64,000 nucleotides of DNA from Serilophus lunatus (taxonomy: Eukaryota; Chordata; Aves; Passeriformes; Eurylaimidae): positions 2,000,272-2,064,271 of the forward strand of contig VXBA01001420.1 in NCBI GenBank assembly GCA_013399895.1. The letters run 5' to 3'. The position numbers were made by a program, and so were the translations under genes. The notes below the pieces were generated by a model, which was given only the letters and a program-made list of their open reading frames with translations, ran no database searches and was not told where the DNA came from. Positions within the stretch are counted from its first letter, which is position 1. Each line of letters starts with the position of its first letter. Below, piece after piece: positions 62,801-64,000 of this stretch.

Positions 62801-63800
62801 GCTTGTACTGCCAGGCTCCCACCTTAGCACTGAACAGCCCCAAATTCCCCTCCCTTTACCCCTGGAATCCTCCTGAGGTCGTGGGAGTTGAGGAGAGTTA
62901 ACTGCAACTTGAACAGCAATCCACTGGCTGTACTTGTCACTGGAAATTCAGTTAATTCCACTCAACAGGATAAGCCACAGGCAGGAGAGGTGGGTGGGAG
63001 AAAAGCTAGCTTAACACTCTGCTTTTTAAAATCTGCAGATATCACTTACACTACAACTGGTGACGCTTTTGAATGAATGCTACAGAAAAAAACCCAAACA
63101 CCAAATGCTTTATAAAATTACACATCACACCCAAAAGTGTGGGCATACATCTTCCCACTCTTTCAACTGGTTCTGGTCACAAATACGCTCAATTCTGAAA
63201 AACTGGGAGGAGGCAGAGAGCAAACACTGGCTGTAATACATCCTGGGAAAGCCGGTGTCAGCTGAAAACACTGGGAATCACACACTGGACCAACTGGCCC
63301 AGAGCTGCTCTGACTGGCCTGGTGCTGCAGGTGATGGGTTTTTACCCGGGAAAAAAACACGTTTGAGGGATTGGGGGGGAAAATACAGGAGGAGGAGGAG
63401 GAAACGTCTCAGGAGACCCATTCAGCTGAGGCTAAGCTACAAAAAACAATAAAGAAGATTACAGTTCCATCTTCTTCATCACTCCGGCACACGATGCCCC
63501 CCCAGCCCGACCCCCGGAGCCAGCCGGGATACACGGGGCTCTGCAACAGGTCCTGGTCCCAAACCCGCGGGGATGGGGCTGCCAGCCCTGGAACCCCGCA
63601 CGCCCAGAGGTGCCCCGGGCGAGCAGGATGCTGAGGACACCTCCTACCCTCCCGAACCCCCGCCAGCGCTCCCGCGGGCACCGCATCGCTCCGCCCGGCC
63701 GCGGCTGATGCCCACCACGGTGCGGCTGAGCTGTCACCTTTTTGAGGAAGGCCATCCGCGGGCGGTGGCGCTGGCCCTGGTCGAGCCGGGTGACGGTCAT
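32714..63800 (-). CDS. RGS9: RGS9, long isoform (RGS9-2 type), 19 coding exons
   Basis: Regulator of G-protein signalling 9, a GTPase-accelerating protein that works as an obligate dimer with Gbeta5 on Galpha-i/o (striatal dopamine and opioid signalling for this isoform). The join is exons 1-16, exon 17 to 37467, exon 18 and exon 19, with phases consistent at all 18 junctions, giving 1926 nt and 641 residues (human about 674 from memory). Domains by residue: DEP about 32-107, DHEX about 112-200, GGL about 222-285 with the SNPWI motif, RGS about 300-418. The proline/serine-rich tail carries the RGS9-2 landmarks GRFLRRGC, LSPRCPAV, FFQVKTDVP and ELICPWE. Paralogues RGS6, RGS7 and RGS11 lack these tail motifs, so the assignment is firm. 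The tail is shorter and more GC-rich than in human. Expression of this splice form is inferred from exon homology; no transcript was seen. Confidence 0.95.
32871..33769 (-). other. RGS9: Intron 18 of RGS9-2
   Basis: 0.9 kb with normal GT-AG ends. It contains a short CA run (about 32897-32909) and a 20-bp tandem duplication at 33435-33476, each copy carrying GGATTA. Confidence 0.8.
33435..33476 (+). repeat. 20-bp tandem duplication with GGATTA
   Basis: The unit ggggattaaaagtaaaaccc is repeated with two changes. Each copy carries GGATTA (33437-33442 and 33457-33462), the reverse complement of the OTX/CRX core TAATCC. Confidence 0.8.
33770..34128 (-). CDS. RGS9: RGS9-2 specific exon 18
   Basis: 359 nt, phase 0 entry; acceptor tcctccccacag after a T/C tract, donor gtgagc. 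It encodes a Pro/Ser/Arg-rich tail (residues 471-590). The first half has only a patchy match to human (GTSTLPSPPPSSP against human GTCMPPSPSSP); the second half carries GRFLRRGC, LSPRCPAVPHGKVQPL and DAKVVT, clearly RGS9-2. Very GC-rich, so all frames are open. The acceptor is CAGCAG, so one glutamine may be optional. Confidence 0.88.
34952..34963 (-). terminator. Twin AATAAA signals in intron 17 (candidate RGS9-1 end)
   Basis: Two AATAAA hexamers in a row on the minus strand, followed after about 35-50 nt by GU-rich sequence (tgttgtgtctcagtgtgttc). They lie about 2.45 kb past the RGS9-1 stop and about 0.8 kb before exon 18, where a signal for the short isoform would be expected. A weaker alternative AATAAA is at 35395-35400. 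Confidence 0.45.
36025..36195 (+). mobile_element. CR1 LINE 3' fragment in RGS9 intron 17
   Basis: Contains agttgtggctgccccatccc, ctgcacatggcaggggagtt and cccttccaacccaaatcatt. It is antisense to RGS9 and lies within the probable RGS9-1 3' UTR. Confidence 0.9.
37410..37581 (-). CDS. RGS9: RGS9 exon 17, with RGS9-1 terminal extension
   Basis: 172 nt including the stop; acceptor ctgcccag. The shared part (to 37467) encodes TGLFGRRHLPSSPSPIILRQ and continues through EEEARAREAATTVDITQ. Reading on gives the RGS9-1 tail VMSKLDRRNQLQKEAPPK and TAG. The internal donor CAG followed by gtcatg is used for RGS9-2. It matches U1 poorly beyond the GT, in keeping with regulated read-through. Confidence 0.95.
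37410..63800 (-). CDS. RGS9: RGS9, short isoform (RGS9-1 type), 17 coding exons
   Basis: Photoreceptor isoform. In vertebrate rods and cones RGS9-1 with Gbeta5L and the anchor R9AP speeds GTP hydrolysis on transducin and sets the recovery time of the light response. Exons 1-16 are shared with the long form; exon 17 is read through its internal donor into 18 extra codons that begin VMSKLDRRN and end APPK, then TAG at 37410-37412. Human RGS9-1 ends in a closely similar 18-residue tail. The total is 1467 nt, 488 residues, against 484 remembered for human. The start ATG (63798-63800) has the Kozak context GCCACC. An in-frame TGA lies at 63918-63920 with no ATG between, so this is the only plausible AUG start. 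Confidence 0.95.
38886..38971 (-). CDS. RGS9: RGS9 coding exon 16 (RGS end), GC donor
   Basis: 86 nt encoding DSYGRYLKSPIYKEMLAKAI then VPQETVKK (residues 404-432). The downstream donor is AG followed by gcaagt, a GC-type site with otherwise perfect consensus. Using the GT four bases further on would throw exon 17 out of frame. The acceptor is a tandem TAGTAG: the distal AG gives GAC as first codon, while the proximal one would add an in-frame TAG. Confidence 0.94.
39608..39746 (-). CDS. RGS9: RGS9 coding exon 15 (RGS domain)
   Basis: 139 nt; acceptor ccttgcag, donor gtttgt. It encodes LFLAPGARRWINIDGTTMGI and onward to THIYMLMKK (residues 357-403). It is almost identical to human RGS9, including WINID and HPHRYVLDAAQTHIY. 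Ends in phase 0. Confidence 0.98.
40230..40317 (-). CDS. RGS9: RGS9 coding exon 14 (RGS domain)
   Basis: 88 nt; acceptor ttatgcag, donor gtgagt. It encodes [20 protein letters not shown] followed by VKEKAEEIY (residues 328-357). The EN-FW-ACED block is the family signature and supplies the asparagine that contacts the Galpha switch region. Confidence 0.98.
40545..40790 (-). mobile_element. CR1 LINE 3' fragment in RGS9 intron 13
   Basis: Reverse CR1: cagaatcacgggatggtttg, then cccctgccatgggcagggac, ggggcagccacagcttctct and ccctcacagggaagaattcc. It is sense with RGS9 and ends about 136 bp from exon 13. Confidence 0.92.
40926..41041 (-). CDS. RGS9: RGS9 coding exon 13 (RGS domain start)
   Basis: 116 nt; acceptor cgtgcag, donor gtgagt. 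It encodes VEVPTRMRVERWAFNFNELI and then RDPKGRQNFQLFLKKEFS (residues 289-328). It opens the catalytic RGS box. A CR1 fragment in the same orientation as the gene begins about 136 bp past the donor. Confidence 0.97.
41990..42103 (-). CDS. RGS9: RGS9 coding exon 12 (GGL end)
   Basis: 114 nt; acceptor gttgcag, donor gtatgt. It encodes IVKYSEQFLSNDPILSG, then CLPSNPWITDDPEFWDLNAK (residues 251-289). SNPWI is the GGL equivalent of the G-gamma NPF motif needed for Gbeta5 binding, and its tryptophan is present. Confidence 0.97.
42104..44281 (-). other. RGS9: Intron 11 of RGS9
   Basis: 2.2 kb with GT-AG ends. I see no exon, mobile element or ordered repeat in it. Confidence 0.75.
44282..44343 (-). 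CDS. RGS9: RGS9 coding exon 11 (GGL)
   Basis: 62 nt; acceptor cctctcag, donor gtaagt. It encodes IMYYQQAIGKTRVKSSVSLG (residues 231-251) of the G-gamma-like domain, which clasps Gbeta5. IMYYQQA and TVKSSVSLG-type blocks are R7 signatures. Confidence 0.97.
44990..45019 (-). CDS. RGS9: RGS9 coding exon 10 (30-nt microexon)
   Basis: 30 nt; acceptor ttttacag, donor gtaagt. It encodes KNTMEAYRRE (residues 221-230), in the position of human KQTVVAVKKE at the start of GGL. It is flanked by a 5.6-kb intron upstream and a 0.65-kb intron downstream. Both ends are phase 0, so skipping would delete ten residues without a frameshift. Confidence 0.88.
45020..50631 (-). other. RGS9: Intron 9 of RGS9
   Basis: 5.6 kb with no exon or clear CR1 copy. 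An AT-rich stretch with many TAAT motifs lies at 45110-45370, just upstream of microexon 10 in the direction of transcription. Confidence 0.75.
45110..45370. promoter_or_regulatory. Candidate intronic enhancer (intron 9)
   Basis: Dense ATTA, TAAT and CAATTA motifs and almost no CpG, about 90 bp upstream of microexon 10. Inference from composition only. Confidence 0.25.
50632..50703 (-). CDS. RGS9: RGS9 coding exon 9 (DHEX-GGL linker)
   Basis: 72 nt; acceptor atcccag, donor gtgaga. It encodes PGMQDVLEYGIDRVTDPNE then NKVNQ (residues 197-220). A second donor, AAG followed by gtaaac, lies 9 nt upstream at 50641. I chose the downstream one because the added VNQ matches the VNQ that follows NPNEVK in human RGS9. 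Both donors keep frame, so a form lacking three residues is possible. Confidence 0.9.
51067..51148 (-). CDS. RGS9: RGS9 coding exon 8 (DHEX)
   Basis: 82 nt; acceptor tttgcag, donor gtaagt. It encodes AGKERKKEDRYALDCQERAY then WLVNRTP (residues 169-196). The DRYALDCQE-AYWLV block matches human; the RTP end differs from human RCP. Confidence 0.96.
52587..52663 (-). CDS. RGS9: RGS9 coding exon 7 (DHEX)
   Basis: 77 nt; acceptor tattccag after a long T-run, donor gtgagt. It encodes EHYNMLNQKINYKWDFVIMQ then AKEQY (residues 144-169); the NYKWDFVIMQAKEQ block is shared with human RGS9. Ends in phase 2. Confidence 0.97.
53050..53108 (-). CDS. RGS9: RGS9 coding exon 6 (DHEX)
   Basis: 59 nt; acceptor ctccacag, donor gtgagg. 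It encodes AIYLAKKNIKRKGILEEYEK (residues 124-143), nearly identical to human. It is part of the helical R7H/DHEX region that, with DEP, docks on R9AP or R7BP. Confidence 0.96.
54126..54177 (-). CDS. RGS9: RGS9 coding exon 5 (end of DEP)
   Basis: 52 nt; acceptor ctctgcag, donor gtgagt. It encodes TPYFWPMQSWAADDTDY (residues 107-124), corresponding to human TPYFWPTQQWPAEDTDY. This is the end of DEP and the linker into the R7 homology (DHEX) region. Confidence 0.97.
54912..55018 (-). CDS. RGS9: RGS9 coding exon 4 (DEP)
   Basis: 107 nt; acceptor ttttcag, donor gtgagt. It encodes the DEP core with FVKYGYIYPLQEPKN and DGSLYRFQ (residues 71-106). The KYGYIYPL block is the most conserved DEP segment of R7 RGS proteins. 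Ends in phase 0. Confidence 0.97.
55165..55215 (-). CDS. RGS9: RGS9 coding exon 3 (DEP)
   Basis: 51 nt; acceptor ttgcag, donor gtgggt. It encodes NDILQWILQRLKITAE (residues 54-71), a DEP helix corresponding to human SDVLQWIVQRLWIS. The intron to exon 4 is only 146 bp. Confidence 0.95.
55216..57844 (-). other. RGS9: Intron 2 of RGS9
   Basis: 2.6 kb with no exon recognised. A 22-bp near-duplicate (ttcaca-ccagggaaggtgaag) is at 55578-55599 and 55622-55643. An AT-rich, possibly conserved stretch lies at about 57380-57510. Confidence 0.75.
57845..57941 (-). CDS. RGS9: RGS9 coding exon 2 (DEP start)
   Basis: 97 nt between acceptor tttgcag and donor gtaaga. It encodes IEALMMEMQNPDTGIK onward to SIPHAVTG, the beginning of the DEP domain (residues 22-54). 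The MQNP-TG and IPHA-TG blocks are R7-family signatures. Ends in phase 1. Confidence 0.97.
57942..63737 (-). other. RGS9: Intron 1 of RGS9
   Basis: 5.8 kb. No coding exon or clear CR1 copy was recognised. It includes a short (AAAT)n-like run at about 58202-58220 and A-rich runs near 61.08 kb. Its first 270 bases lie in the promoter CpG island. Confidence 0.8.
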
Positions 63801-63976
63801 GGTGGCGGAGCGGAGCCTGGAGCCGGCGGCGGCGGCGGCGGAGCGGCCCCGGCCCGGGAGCACCTGCGGACACGCACACCCGCCGGGGGCGGCGCCACAG
63901 CCGCGCGCCGCAGCCAATCAGCGCCCGCCGCCCGCACGCTCATTTGCATAAGGGCGGGGATTGGCCGCCTGGGGGC
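63460..63976. promoter_or_regulatory. RGS9: CpG-island promoter of RGS9
   Basis: Dense CG dinucleotides around exon 1 and the 5' leader. On the upstream side are two CCAAT boxes (63914-63918 plus strand; 63960-63964 minus strand), a GC box (GGGCGG, 63952-63957) and an octamer motif (ATTTGCAT, 63942-63949). No TATA box was seen. Transcription probably starts between about 63830 and 63910; the position is inferred. Confidence 0.75.
63738..63800 (-). CDS. RGS9: RGS9 coding exon 1
   Basis: 21 codons, starting MTVTRLDQG and ending RPRMAFLKK, followed by donor gtgaca. It aligns with human exon 1 (MTIRHQGQ...RMAFLQK) with two extra residues near the N-terminus. It sits in a CpG island. Phase 0 at its end. 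Confidence 0.94.
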
Positions 63977-63980
63977 GCCC

Positions 63981-64000
63981 GTGGGGTGGGGTGGGGTGGG
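63981..64000 (+). repeat. (GTGGG)n simple repeat at window edge
   Basis: Four GTGGG units run off the end of the window. With four or more G-runs in a row it could form a G-quadruplex upstream of the RGS9 promoter. Confidence 0.85.

Noticed and set aside
32714..63800. RGS11, RGS7 or RGS6 instead of RGS9
   Set aside because: The RGS domain and especially the VMSKLDRR tail and the FLRRGC and ICPWE motifs belong to RGS9.
63798..63917. N-terminal extension of RGS9 by 39 codons upstream of the ATG
   Set aside because: The frame is open to a TGA at 63918-63920 but the upstream candidate start is TTG, and the Ala/Gly/Arg-rich translation looks like a 5' leader. Human RGS9 starts at the equivalent of 63800.
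1..64000. Endogenous retrovirus or intact LINE coding regions
   Set aside because: No paired LTRs and no reverse-transcriptase or integrase motifs were recognised; all CR1 copies are short 3' fragments.

Overview
The window looks like nuclear DNA of a bird. Twelve fragments of CR1 LINEs (the dominant retroposon of avian genomes) are scattered through it, several ending in the characteristic ATTCTGTGA-type tail. The genes have vertebrate exon-intron structure, and the one gene I can recognise is a vertebrate-specific form of an R7-family RGS gene. No bacterial, viral or organellar genes were seen. The exact species cannot be told from the sequence alone.

One gene fills the right half: RGS9 (regulator of G-protein signalling 9), on the minus strand. 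It starts in a CpG-island promoter at about 63.46-63.97 kb (start codon 63798-63800) and runs leftwards to about 32.16 kb. I located all 19 coding exons by translating the minus strand and checking splice sites and reading phase at every junction. Two alternative 3' ends are readable. The short form, RGS9-1 (488 codons, the photoreceptor type), ends inside an extended exon 17 at 37410. The long form, RGS9-2 (641 codons, the striatal type), splices exon 17 at 37467 to exon 18 (33770-34128) and exon 19 (32714-32870). Domain order is DEP (exons 2-5), R7 homology/DHEX (exons 5-8), GGL (exons 10-12), RGS (exons 13-16), then the isoform-specific tails. DEP-DHEX is known to bind the membrane anchor R9AP or R7BP, GGL binds Gbeta5, and RGS accelerates GTP hydrolysis on Galpha-t or Galpha-i/o.

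The left half (1 to about 32.1 kb) is the 3' flank of RGS9. I found no convincing protein-coding exon in it. In other tetrapods the next gene on this side is AXIN2, but nothing of it is visible here. The flank holds CR1 fragments, a striking 1.1-kb minisatellite with 23-bp monomers and nested higher-order periods (21.08-22.20 kb), a CpG-rich stretch (29.4-30.6 kb), homopolymer and purine- or T/G-rich tracts, one ambiguous base (9301), and several AT-rich stretches with homeodomain- or TCF-like motifs that could be conserved enhancers.

I did not find an undescribed multi-gene system. The most interesting signals concern RNA processing of RGS9: a GC-AG intron, tandem splice acceptors (one would insert a stop codon), a tandem donor, a 30-nt microexon, and a weak donor plus intronic poly(A) signals that could control the choice between RGS9-1 and RGS9-2. 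The other notable signal is the ordered minisatellite. All cross-species comparisons rest on remembered human RGS9, not on a search.
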